Assembly (NCBI GenBank): GCA_037349315.1
Contig: JBAIAC010000027.1
Location: 6,603,001-6,667,000, forward strand
Origin: Chelydra serpentina
Taxonomy: Eukaryota > Chordata > Testudines > Chelydridae
Direction: 5' to 3'
Length of the DNA: 64,000 bases
Part shown: piece by piece, positions 55,400-64,000 of the stretch
How positions within the stretch are numbered: the first letter of the stretch is position 1
Layout of the letters: every line of letters starts with the position of its first letter
Translations under genes and position numbers: made by a program
The notes under the pieces: model-generated
Databases searched by the model: none
What the model was told of the DNA's origin: nothing
Seen by the model: the letters and a program-made list of their open reading frames with translations, nothing else

Positions 55400-56420
55400 T
55401 CATGTCTTTATTTTGAGAGGACTCTTGAAATCGAAGGCAGACCCTGCCTTTCCAAGTGAGACATGCACCGGGGTTTTGGTTGCCCTGTCGGTGGGTAAAG
55501 CCCAGAACATCCCAATATACTTCTGCAAATGTCTAACGTTGACATCTTTCACCAACTCCTGTTGTGGATTCCTTCCCCTGGATGAACAAAATCCTCCTGT
55601 GATGTGGCCTCTGAGCACCATTATAATTAAAATGCAATTTGATCTGTTGTCATTACACAATGCAAAGTTCAACGCGGCGGAAGGTTGACTGTATTGATTC
55701 TGTATCAGGTATTCCATGGAAAGAAGTTACCTTGACACACACTTGGTATTGGTTGTGGAGGCACCAATGTACCTGCTGACAAGCTCCTTTCTCCCCCGGC
55801 TCACTTTTATCGCTGGCAGCACTATTCACAAAGAGAAGCGCTGCCAGCGTTTCCACCAGAAACCTAATTTTTCCGGGTTGTTTCAGGCGGCTGGGGAGTT
55901 GGCTCCAGGCTAATAGAAGTATAAGCACTTTTCAGCCTCGGGGGGGCGGGCGGGGGCAGGGTGATTTTTTCAATGGCGTAATGGTCTTTAGGGGCCCAAC
56001 TCTCGATGACTTTTAGTGGGAGTTGGGATCCCTATCTGCTCTGTGCCTTGACACTTTTCTCTTCCAAGGCGTATATTTTTTTTCCCTCCAGATTTGTATT
56101 GATATTGGTCTCAACGTGATATTTTAAAAATCAGAGTGGCCCACAAGAGATTGCATTAGAAACCAACCAACCAAACCCATATCTTCAAACGCCTTGCTAA
56201 CTGGTATAATCCAAGCAGCTGGCACTCAGGTCAGCTACTCTCATTGTACAATACCTTTTTGGTGACTCTTTTTTTTAGCACTGTCCATATTTTATAGTAT
56301 AGCGGCTGTAGTCCATCCATGCTAAGAAGGTTCTACGTGATAGTAAGATTGTTCAGTTAAACACGCACGACAGGAAATGCTAATGTAGTGTTCTGAGGAA
56401 GCTGGAAATCCACACAGAGG
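55400..56420. other. Unique sequence around the hairpin
   Basis: Overlapping frames of 91-105 codons on both strands (55395-55928) have no recognisable domain. A G-rich run lies at 55939-55960. Confidence 0.35.
55811..55849. other. Perfect 10-bp GC-rich hairpin
   Basis: CGCTGGCAGC (55811-55820) and GCTGCCAGCG (55840-55849) are perfect complements with a 19-base loop. It sits in unique sequence and has no terminator-like T run. It could be a structured RNA or protein site, or chance. Confidence 0.7.
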
Positions 56421-56424
56421 GGTA

Positions 56425-56610
56425 CCGTGGCCTACTGGATGGAACACTGAAGTGGGAATTGAGAGATGTGGGATTTATTCCTGACTCAGCCAGTTCACCT
56501 TTCTGTGCTGCTTTCCTCTCCTAGCCTGTGTTTGTCTCATCTATAGAGACGGTCAGGTCTTTGGGGCAGAGTCTCTCGCTTTGTGTTTCTACATAGCCTG
56601 ATCTCGTTCG
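56425..56610 (+). repeat. MIR-like fragment joined to a 'GGGGCAGGGACTGTC'-family piece
   Basis: 'gtggcctactggatggaacactgaagtgggaattgagagatgtgggatttattcctgactcagcc' is MIR-type. It is followed by 'ggtctttggggcagagtctctcgctttgtgtttctacatagcctgatctcg', the forward form of the repeat at 41060. Confidence 0.6.
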
Positions 56611-57000
56611 AAGACTCAAGAGGGAATGAATAATAATCACCACAGATGAGAGAAATAGGAAAGAAGAAAGCCAGCGTGTAGGAAGATGGGGGAAATCCTG
56701 AATGAGGAGAGCTGCTTCTGCAAGAGTGAGCCTCAACTGCCGTTATTGTTGGTGGGTATTGAGGGCACTTGGCACGTGCTAGGAGGTGTCCAGCGCGTCT
56801 CAGGGTTGGACTGTAACTTGGAAACAGCTGAGCCTACTCAAAGCATTCATTGGGGCTAACACCAGCAGAAGGTGGTGTGTGGTGAGGGTTGTTTTTCTCC
56901 AAATGTATTAATTTTCCTAACTTATTGATTCCATAATCTCAGAGTTGGGTCTTGATCCTGCACACTCTTGTGCACTCAGCTTGACTGATGAGTAGTGCCT
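56611..57000. other. Unique non-coding sequence
   Basis: No recognised family or gene. Confidence 0.4.
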
Positions 57001-57004
57001 TGGG

Positions 57005-57135
57005 CTTAGGGTCAGATTCGTAAAGGTCTTTGGGTGCCTAAAGTTGCTGATAGGTGTGTGATTCCTCATGGTGTGATTTTTCTTTTTCCCCCACCTGCAA
57101 AGTGCCTCACTGCCTAATTTGAATGGGTTTCAATG
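57005..57135. repeat. MITE, TTTAGGCACC family, decayed
   Basis: 'gggtcagattcgtaaaggtctttgggtgcctaaagttgctgataggtgtgtgattcctc' and 'gcctaatttgaatgggtttcaatggggg' match the element type at 7800. Confidence 0.5.
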
Positions 57136-57256
57136 GGGGTTATGCATGTACACGGTTATGAAAATCCCACTACACAACTATTTGCATCTCCAGAAGCATA
57201 AATATCTTAAATGTGGCCCGTTAGAGTTTACCACTATGAGTAGTTCCATCCAGGTT

Positions 57257-57372
57257 CCTGATTCAGGAAAGCATTTAAGCATTCCTATTCAATATGCCAC
57301 TTAGGCATGTACTTAAAGCTAAGCACACGTTTAACTCGCTAAGAATGTGTTCACGTACTGTCCTGAACTGGG
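57257..57372. repeat. Palindromic MITE, 'TTCAGGAAAGCATTTAAGC' family
   Basis: 'cctgattcaggaaagcatttaagcatt' at the left and 'acgtactgtcctgaactggg' at the right are inverted relatives. The centre has 'ggcatgtacttaaagctaagcacacg'. Same family as 1561. Confidence 0.65.
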
Positions 57373-58980
57373 CTGCTTTCTTCAACTGGGCCTATGCTTG
57401 GCAGCAAGTATTTGCAGCATCATGCCTTCAGTGACAGTCCCTTAAACAGAGTATTGGGGGCACACTGGTCTTTCACCCTCAATAGTGTAGTCAGTCCTTT
57501 TTGACCTATTTCTTCCTCCTTTAAGAAAAATAATGGAGGGAGGGGGAAATGCCGGTATTTGTGGTGTTGACAGATGTATTTAACTGCCTGAGAAGACTTT
57601 GTTTTCATTTTTAGAGACTGCTGCTCAGCATATCATTACCTAATTAGCAAGGAGTATGGCAAGCTGCTAATTAATCACATATCACATTTGTTTAATGCCT
57701 ACGAGAATTTTTAAAGACAAATATTGGCGTGATAAGATACTCCCTAAAAAGTTTTGGGTGGTTTTTTTTAGGAGGGGGCAGTTAGGCACGTGATTTTCTG
57801 TCCTTTATCTGTTAGAAGCTTAGAAGTCTTGCACTCCTCCACATGGCAAAGTCACTACAGAGGTTAAATAAAAACCAGAATGAATTTCATGCGACAGAAC
57901 TGGCACTAATGAAGAATAATCTTATTTTTTTTAATTTAATGGAAAAAGCTTGGTAAGGTTAATAAGCTAGAAGAACCCCTGTGTACTGAATCAGTGATGA
58001 TAAGAGAACAAAAACTACACATTTGCTAAAATAGTCTTTAAAAAAAAAATAACATTGACTTTCCACACCTAGTGAAGACCAAATTTTCACTTGCTTGCAT
58101 GCCTGCTCTCCCGGCATGCTAGGACCTGTCACCGTTCCGGCTCTCACCAGGACAGTGTGACTTTGATTTTTGACTGCTGGGCAATCTTTTTCATCAGATG
58201 GAGTTGGATCGTAAGGTGGAAATTAGGTGTCCCTACAACTTCCCACTCCTTCAGCTCACATGAAAATTTTGTGTCGAGGACATGTATCCACTTCCTACTG
58301 GCCCCACTGCATGAAGCTTTGATTAGCAATTATTTCTGAGATATTAAAAAACACAATAGAGGTTGCAGGACTCTGGCTTTTTCCCGATGGTTATTAAGGG
58401 AAAGGAAGACTACAGTGACAATTCAATAATTTATTTCTCCAGCTCAGTTCGTAAATTGCTTGCATAGCCCTGGGATGATCATGCATGTGCGCGCACACAA
58501 AATGTTTACATGTGTTACTTTGTCCTCGTTTGCATGGTATTAACTGGATGTTTCTTTTTTTTAAATTTTCTCTTTGTGGGGATGGGGTGGGATAGACCAA
58601 AATGTGTCTATGCACTTTGTTCTATTATCACTACCGTGCGGTGGTTCTTGTTTTCAGTAGTCTCTTTTCCCACCCTCCTCTTAATACTGAATTATTCCTG
58701 CTTTCTTATAATGTGCATTGAGATGACACAATTTAGAGAGACTTTTAGGTTTATGGGAGGATAACACACTTTGGGCACTATTGAATAATCAGTGGTACAA
58801 AAATTTACCTCTGAATCTAGGGCCTGAGTCGGTAAGGTGCAGAATGATTTCACCCCCTTTGAACTTGTGGGAGCGGATGGCACTAATCAAGGTGAGTTAG
58901 ACACCTTAATACCTGGGAGGATCTGTCCCATAGTGGGAATTGAAGTATAGGCCTTACTCCTGTAAGCACGTATGTCTGTA
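57373..58980. other. Unique sequence with a possible conserved block
   Basis: Positions 57600-57740 are AT-rich with CATTACCTAATTAGC and CTAATTAATCACAT words, a composition seen in some developmental enhancers. No gene is supported. Confidence 0.35.
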
Positions 58981-58986
58981 CTTAGC

Positions 58987-59242
58987 CAGGTCTGCCGACA
59001 GCAATTCTGGGCCCCAGGGCAGAACAGTCAATGGGCCTCCTAGAAAGGGATGGCTGAGGTTTACGTGGTCTGCCTGACACTTGGGTGGTGCTGCCGGCTG
59101 AGCTGTTGGGCGCACTCTTCCGGCACGGCTGTTACCACCCTGCGCGCGCCTAGGAGCCCTGCGGCCCACCCGGCCTCCTGGGCCCTTTTAAATCACCCGG
59201 GCCCCTGGGCAATTGCCCCCTTTGTCCCTGTCGGTGGGCCTG
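58987..59242. mobile_element. 256-bp hAT-type element with perfect duplication
   Basis: Ends are CAGGTCTGCCGACAG at the left and CTGTCGGTGGGCCTG at the right (12 of 15 complementary). The flanking 8-mer TACTTAGC is identical at 58979-58986 and 59243-59250. The GC-rich interior retains several CpG. Frames of 71 codons on each strand are compositional. No transposase is seen. Confidence 0.94.
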
Positions 59243-59249
59243 TACTTAG

Positions 59250-59720
59250 CTTTGTGCGTATGTGAGCAGTCTCATTGACTGACTGGGGATTTGGGACCCA
59301 GGTGTGTAAACACTTGCACACCTGTTACTCACCTGTGCAACGTTGATCTCATTTGAAGTTAGTGGAACTGCTCCCTCGTGTAAAGTGTCTGCACAATCAT
59401 GGCATTTTCCATACAGTGACATCACCTCAATGCATACAAACCTCCAATCTTCAAAGGTGGGAAGCCTTGTGCCTTGATCTTTTCATTTGTAGTTTTCAAC
59501 CGTTCTGGTGGCTGTGCTCAATGTTTGAGCCCCAGTGTGTTTGGGCACAGATTCTGGTAAAACATTTTTTAACAATAAGCAGCAAAGAGCTGTGCAAGGT
59601 ACTCCAAAGCTCTGAATCAACAACCCAAAATGAGCTTTTGCTTTGTTCATCCAAGTGATCAAAGATTGAAAACGACTTTTAAAATCCAGATTTGTGCACA
59701 TAACAATCCATGACATTATT
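59250..59720. other. Unique non-coding sequence
   Basis: No recognised family or gene. Confidence 0.4.
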
Positions 59721-59721
59721 A

Positions 59722-59825
59722 TAGAGTAAAAGTCTGAGGCAGTGGGGGCAGGGACCATCTCCCTGTTCTGTGTTTGTACAGAACCTGGCATGATGGGGGC
59801 CCTGGTCCATACCTGGAGCTCCTAA
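59722..59825 (+). repeat. 'GGGGCAGGGACTGTC'-family repeat, forward copy
   Basis: 'gtctgaggcagtgggggcagggaccatctccctgttctgtgtttgtacagaacctggcatgatgggggccctggtccatacctggagctcctaa' is in the same orientation as 41060. Confidence 0.7.
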
Positions 59826-61625
59826 CCATGGCTTTTATACGGTTAAAAAGTCTCATTCACAGTGCATCGTGTAGGTTTCTTTTCTGACTGTGACACTCTG
59901 CGCGTAGTGTGACTTGTCAGTAATTGGCTGGTGTGGCCGTTTCTCAGAAATGTTTGTGTTGGGAAAAATAACCCACTCCCCATGCAGCCTGAATGAGTTG
60001 TAAAGTTCACCTGTGTCGGAGTTAGAGGCACACACCACTTGCCCCTTTGCTTCGGTCATTGATTGAACCAAGGGTTAAAATTCTTCCATGAGCACCAATA
60101 AAGATAAATTACACATAAAAATAGCAACCATTGGCAGAACGAACTGGCAGTTTGCAGCAAGGGGTACGTGGTATCTTAAAGTGCAGTCAGTTGTAAAGGC
60201 TTGGAAAAAAATTTCAACTGCACATTATCTGAGTGAGCTTCCATATTTTACCATGACACCGACTCCGAGACTCATTTCCCTGGGTTAAGTAGTGTGGGGT
60301 GAAGTATCTGCCGCTCTCCTTTTACCTATCCATCTGCTGCGGTATTCTGGGCATTTAACCTGGAGCGCTTGCTGATGTATGACCAAATCAGAGAAAGGAG
60401 GCCGTGCTGTTTAACCCTCTCCCTTTGTAGCTGCACTTAATGAATGTCACACAGGCCCACTATAGAAATGATGGAACATCCATTCTAGCAGCAGGAGTGG
60501 AGCCCACCATTCAATGATATGGTGAAATATGCTGAAAATATTCACGGGAGCCTGCGAACATAAACCCGTGATTATTTTTTTCCTTAAATCTCAACATTTT
60601 AGCTGTTTTTATCCCTTTCTAATAGAAGCTCAGTTCCAAGCAGCTTCTGGTTTTCATAGGAAAGAAAAACCCTATTTTCTCTTAAATTAACTATTTCAGG
60701 CCAGCCGTAGTAATGTGAACCAAAGCTTCATTAGTTCTACATCCACGTCTTATCCGTCTAAAAATGTCTTGCAAATAAGATCTTAGGCCTTAATGACTTC
60801 ATACAGTAATTCCAAGGGCCAAATTCAAAGGGGAGGAAAAGGGTGGTGTAACTTACACACACGGTCTCTGTGTCTTGCTCTGCTGGCATGATCCTGACAC
60901 CCTAGCTCAAGTTGAACAGCAAGTTTCTCCGGCCATAGTCCTATCGACTTCAGTGGGATTTCTTGCAGAATGAAGTACTAGACATCAGTAAAGATGGCAG
61001 AATTGATTCTAGAGAGGGATGGAAGGAACATGTAGCAGGAAAGCTAGTAACCTGCTAGAGTAAGCTAAGCTAGTTCCCATTTTCACCAACCCTCCACTCA
61101 CCCATCTGATAACTGATATCTTATTACTTTCCCCCCTCTAAGTTACGCTTGCTTTTGTTGACATATGGGTATAACTCCATTCCCCACCTTTGAAGTTGGA
61201 CCCCAATCTGCCGTTTCTTGGCTTAGTCGTTCAACTAGAGTCCAGTCTAGAGTAAGTATTTTTAAGGAGGAAATTCTCAAAGGGTGATGTTTGCTTATGT
61301 GCAGGGGATCTGCAGAAAGTCTTAGGAGTTTCTTAGGTTTCTCTTATGCCTTATGAGCAAACAATTCATAAGTCTACTTAAAACCATGCGTCTCATTTCA
61401 AGGAGAGAGCATGCACGTCAAAACCTGGTGGCTAAAAATCTATGAGGGACTAAACTCCGGTGCCACGGTAGCAAGAGAATATACAGCACCCATATCGGTT
61501 TTATTTTGCTATAACTTAAGAAAAATACTAAGAGTATTCAATTATTTACCAAACAGCTGGTGAATTGGAGCGTAATACTACTTGTGGTGCTTCACATACA
61601 GCATCTTCCGAATGAAATCTTCTGC
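59826..61625. other. Unique sequence, no gene seen
   Basis: No recognised repeat or gene. Positions 60540-60800 are AT-rich single-copy sequence without repeat motifs. Confidence 0.4.
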
Positions 61626-61629
61626 TTGC

Positions 61630-61754
61630 TAGGGTTACCAGATAGCAACTGTGAAAAAACAGGACAAGGGGTGGGGGGTAATAGGCGCCTATATAAGAAA
61701 AAGTCCCCCCAAAAAGGGACTGTCCCTTTAAAAATGGGACGGATGGTCACCCTA
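61630..61754. mobile_element. 125-bp hAT-type MITE, TAGGGTGACC family
   Basis: Ends are TAGGGTTACCAGAT and ATGGTCACCCTA. The flanking 8-mers CTGCTTGC (61622-61629) and CTGTTTGC (61755-61762) match at 7 of 8. The interior 'ggacaaggggtggggggtaataggcgcctatat' matches the copy at 52661, although the two sit 9 kb apart in the same plus-strand orientation. It is non-coding. Confidence 0.9.
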
Positions 61755-61762
61755 CTGTTTGC

Positions 61763-62956
61763 CCACTGGCCTGAGAGATCAGTTTAAGCTTCCCCTTGTA
61801 GCTCTGCATGTGTGCGGTGTCCTCAGCCTGTAAGGACCAATTATAGTGGGAAAGGAGGAGTTTGGTCTCTGTGGCACATTCTATCCTTGGCTTCTCTGCT
61901 GAGGCTACCAGTGTCCACTGGGAACTGGACTGGACCTTGAGTTCACCCAAGCACCTGAATAGCCCCATCAAATAATGAGTTCTGGTTCCTGCTAATTAGG
62001 ATTTCATTAATATTAGAGATTTGTCTTCTAGACATCTGAGCCATGTAACCCCCAGTTTGGTTAATGCTTTGCCAAAGAGTGGAGACTGAAACTAGCATTG
62101 CCAACCCTTGTGACTTTTATCGCAAGTATCATGCCATTTGGTGCCTGTCTTAAAGCCCTGTCTCCTGGAGACAAGTGACTACATGTGACTCTCTGCTTTT
62201 TTTGTTTTTAAATGAAAATGTCTAGCCCACATGGTTGCAGAGAAGCTTGTAAACGTGACCCATTAGAACGCAAAAGGTCTTAGAAACCAAAAGGCAAATT
62301 AACCCCACAATTTTTGTTTTATATCTTTTTTTTTATTTTTGAATGTTTGGAGTTGCCGATACTGGGAAACAGATGTGTTTGTGTGCAACTGTCTTGTCTA
62401 ATTAGACCATGTGTCTAATTAACACCTTAGCCCAAATTCAGCCTTGACTTCAGTTGAGCTGTACCAGGCATGAATTTGGCCTATTGTTCTAAGCATATGG
62501 AAGGTATAGTCTAGCTGACATCTCTGCTACTGAGACACACACAGTGGCATGTTATGGCCTGGGATATTGAGCCAGAAATGAGTCATGCCAAGCTTAGAAC
62601 CCAGGGAGTCCGCTCTATTCTGACCCCATACGTACATACCCCATCCCTCTCTCCTGCCGCTAAGCTTCCTTATGGTAGAAATGAACTACAGTTAAAACAA
62701 GGAGTTGGTGGTGAGCAACAAGGGGTGTCGTCGCATATGGTTCCAGCTGGGTCTAAATGATCTGCCAGCTAGTTGTGGGGAACACTGGGTAGATTGTCAG
62801 AGGAAGATGGGAAGGAGAAGTCGTGAATATAGCAAACAATGAGCAGGTAACTAGTAATAACCAGGGATGACCCAAAATTACTGTGAAACCCCGCCCCCCA
62901 CCGCCCCAATATTTTTGGCTGCAGAGAAATAGTGAGCACGTGCTGTAGACACTTGC
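61763..62956. other. Unique non-coding sequence
   Basis: No recognised family or gene. A (T)n-rich run lies at about 62325-62340. Confidence 0.4.
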
Positions 62957-62964
62957 ACTGCATG

Positions 62965-63155
62965 CAGGGCCGGCTCTAGGGACCAGCCTAGGAAGCACAT
63001 GCTTGGGGCAGCACATTGTAAGGGGTGGCGTTCAGGCCAATCTTAGGGCGGCACATTCTGCTCTACCCTTTTTTTTTTTTGCTTCGGCGGTGCTCCGGCC
63101 GTTTTAATTTTTTTATTTTTTGCCTGGGGTGGCAAAAAAGCCAGAGCCGGCCCTG
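62965..63155. mobile_element. 191-bp hAT-type MITE, CAGGGCCGGCTCT family
   Basis: Perfect 13-base inverted termini CAGGGCCGGCTCT and AGAGCCGGCCCTG. A perfect 8-bp duplication ACTGCATG flanks it (62957-62964 and 63156-63163). The T-rich centre and the GGGGxGGCxxxAAAA-like right part are typical of this family. It shares the GCCGGC core of its ends with the element at 11483, suggesting a related family. It is non-coding. Confidence 0.95.
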
Positions 63156-63163
63156 ACTGCATG

Positions 63164-63410
63164 CCGCCACTCTGCCATCTGCATGAGAGTTTCTAGTGGT
63201 GAGCTGGCCATTGGAGAGAGACCGTTTCCAAACCAGGTCTCTATGTGTCAGACAACAGTCCAACATTATGTGTGGTAAGTGGTGGGAGTGGCTTTTCATG
63301 GACTTACCATACAGTAACTTTCATGCAGCCCCACGTGTCTGAAGATGAATTCCTGTGTGATAACTAGCATATTAAAGATGCATGAGGGACTGCACGGTTC
63401 TTACTATCCA
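63164..63410. other. Unique non-coding sequence
   Basis: No recognised family or gene. Confidence 0.35.
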
Positions 63411-63433
63411 GTTCGGGAAGGATGTTCCTCCAA

Positions 63434-63849
63434 ACCAGGGGTACGTATACCCCGGGGGGGTACGCAAAGGTCTTCCAAGGGGTACGTCAACTCATCTAGA
63501 TATTTGCCTAGTTTTACAACAGGCTATAGAAAAAGCCTCAGCAAAGACAGTACAAACTAAAATGTCATACAGACAATGACTTGTTTATACTGCTCTATAT
63601 GCCATCATATGGTGAGTATCACACTGAAATGTAAGTACAATACTCCAATTGATTTTATTTAATAATTATATGGTTAAAATGAGAACATGAAGCAATTTTC
63701 CAGTACTAGTGTGCTGTGACACTTTTGTGTGTTTTATATCAGATTTTTTGTAAGCAAGTAGTTTTTAAGTGAGATGAAGCTTGGGGTACACAAGACAAAT
63801 CAGACTCCTGAAAGGGGTACAGTAGTTTGGAAAGGTTGAGAATCACTGC
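63434..63849. mobile_element. hAT-type element, 'GGGGTACG' family, left end degraded
   Basis: The body runs from 'ccaggggtacgtataccccggggggtacgcaaaggtcttcc' through 'gtacgtcaactcatctagatatttgcctagttttacaacagg' to 'aaggggtacagtagtttggaaaggttgagaatcactg'. The right terminus GGTTGAGAATCACTG is the complement of a CAGTGATTCTCAACC hAT-type end. The expected left terminus is degraded to 'gttcctccaaacc'. Target duplications could not be identified. It is probably non-autonomous. Confidence 0.75.
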
Positions 63850-64000
63850 ACAAAGTGCTGCTAGCAGATCATGTCTGTATTTGTCAGTAACTAAATTAAA
63901 ACATGTTTTTCTTGCTATTGTCCTTTTTTTATGTGTTCTCTGCATTTAGCTTTTTTCCTTGCCTAATTTACAAACATTGGCTGGCTTCGCTGGGGGCGGG
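63850..64000. other. Unique sequence at the window edge
   Basis: No recognised feature. The final bases are GC-rich ('gctgggggcggg') and could begin another feature outside the window. Confidence 0.3.

Noticed and set aside
1..64000. CRISPR arrays, phage or operon structure
   Set aside because: No regularly spaced repeats, no tightly packed co-directional genes, and eukaryotic repeats throughout.
1..64000. Endogenous retrovirus copies
   Set aside because: No long terminal repeats, primer-binding sites or retroviral-type motifs were noticed.

Overview
The window is nuclear DNA from a reptile, most likely a cryptodiran (hidden-necked) turtle. The main evidence is three copies of a tRNA-derived SINE (20691, 24781 and 44760) whose head and CR1-like 3' tail match the tortoise Pol III/SINE. 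They lie beside CR1 LINE fragments ending in the typical ATTCTATGATTC-type tail, many short DNA transposons of kinds abundant in turtles and crocodilians, and old MIR/CORE-SINE copies. I found no prokaryotic, organellar or viral gene organisation.

No protein-coding gene can be supported. Reading frames are short and mostly shadow both strands. None shows a recognisable cellular domain, and none can be chained through convincing splice sites. The only recognisable coding remnants are the carboxy-terminal pieces of CR1 ORF2 at about 48.43-49.16 kb (plus strand) and 4.03-4.59 kb (minus strand). The window therefore reads as an intergenic stretch or a very large intron.

Layout. 1-5 kb: mixed unique sequence, an old MIR, a palindromic MITE, a CR1 tail fragment, and a CR1 split by a 282-bp hairpin-rich MITE. 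5-11 kb: mostly unique sequence, with an unusual CpG-rich patch at 5.32-5.54 kb. 11-12 kb: a CpG-retaining DNA transposon candidate carrying a nested 112-bp hAT MITE. 12-20 kb: largely unique, with one AT-rich block that looks like a conserved non-coding element. 20-25 kb: an inverted-repeat element, two SINEs, and a MIR split by a CR1. 25-30 kb: unique sequence, then a 404-bp hAT element with a perfect 8-bp target duplication. 30-45 kb: mostly unique, with scattered MIR, MITE and CR1 pieces and a third SINE lodged inside an older MITE. 45-53 kb: MIR, the longest CR1 copy, a third CR1 tail fragment and a 126-bp hAT MITE. 53-64 kb: a MITE, a chance-like hairpin, and four hAT-type elements in the last 5 kb.

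The most informative content is the transposon record. Five elements have intact or near-intact 8-bp target-site duplications that can be read directly, and four nested insertions give a relative age order: MIR and old MITEs first, then CR1, then some MITEs and SINEs. No exciting undescribed gene system was found. The best leads for unknown function are the CpG-rich patch at 5.3 kb, the nested palindrome at 31.9 kb, the long imperfect hairpin at 6.3 kb, and several AT-rich blocks that may be regulatory. All family names are from memory of repeat consensus features, since no database search was possible.
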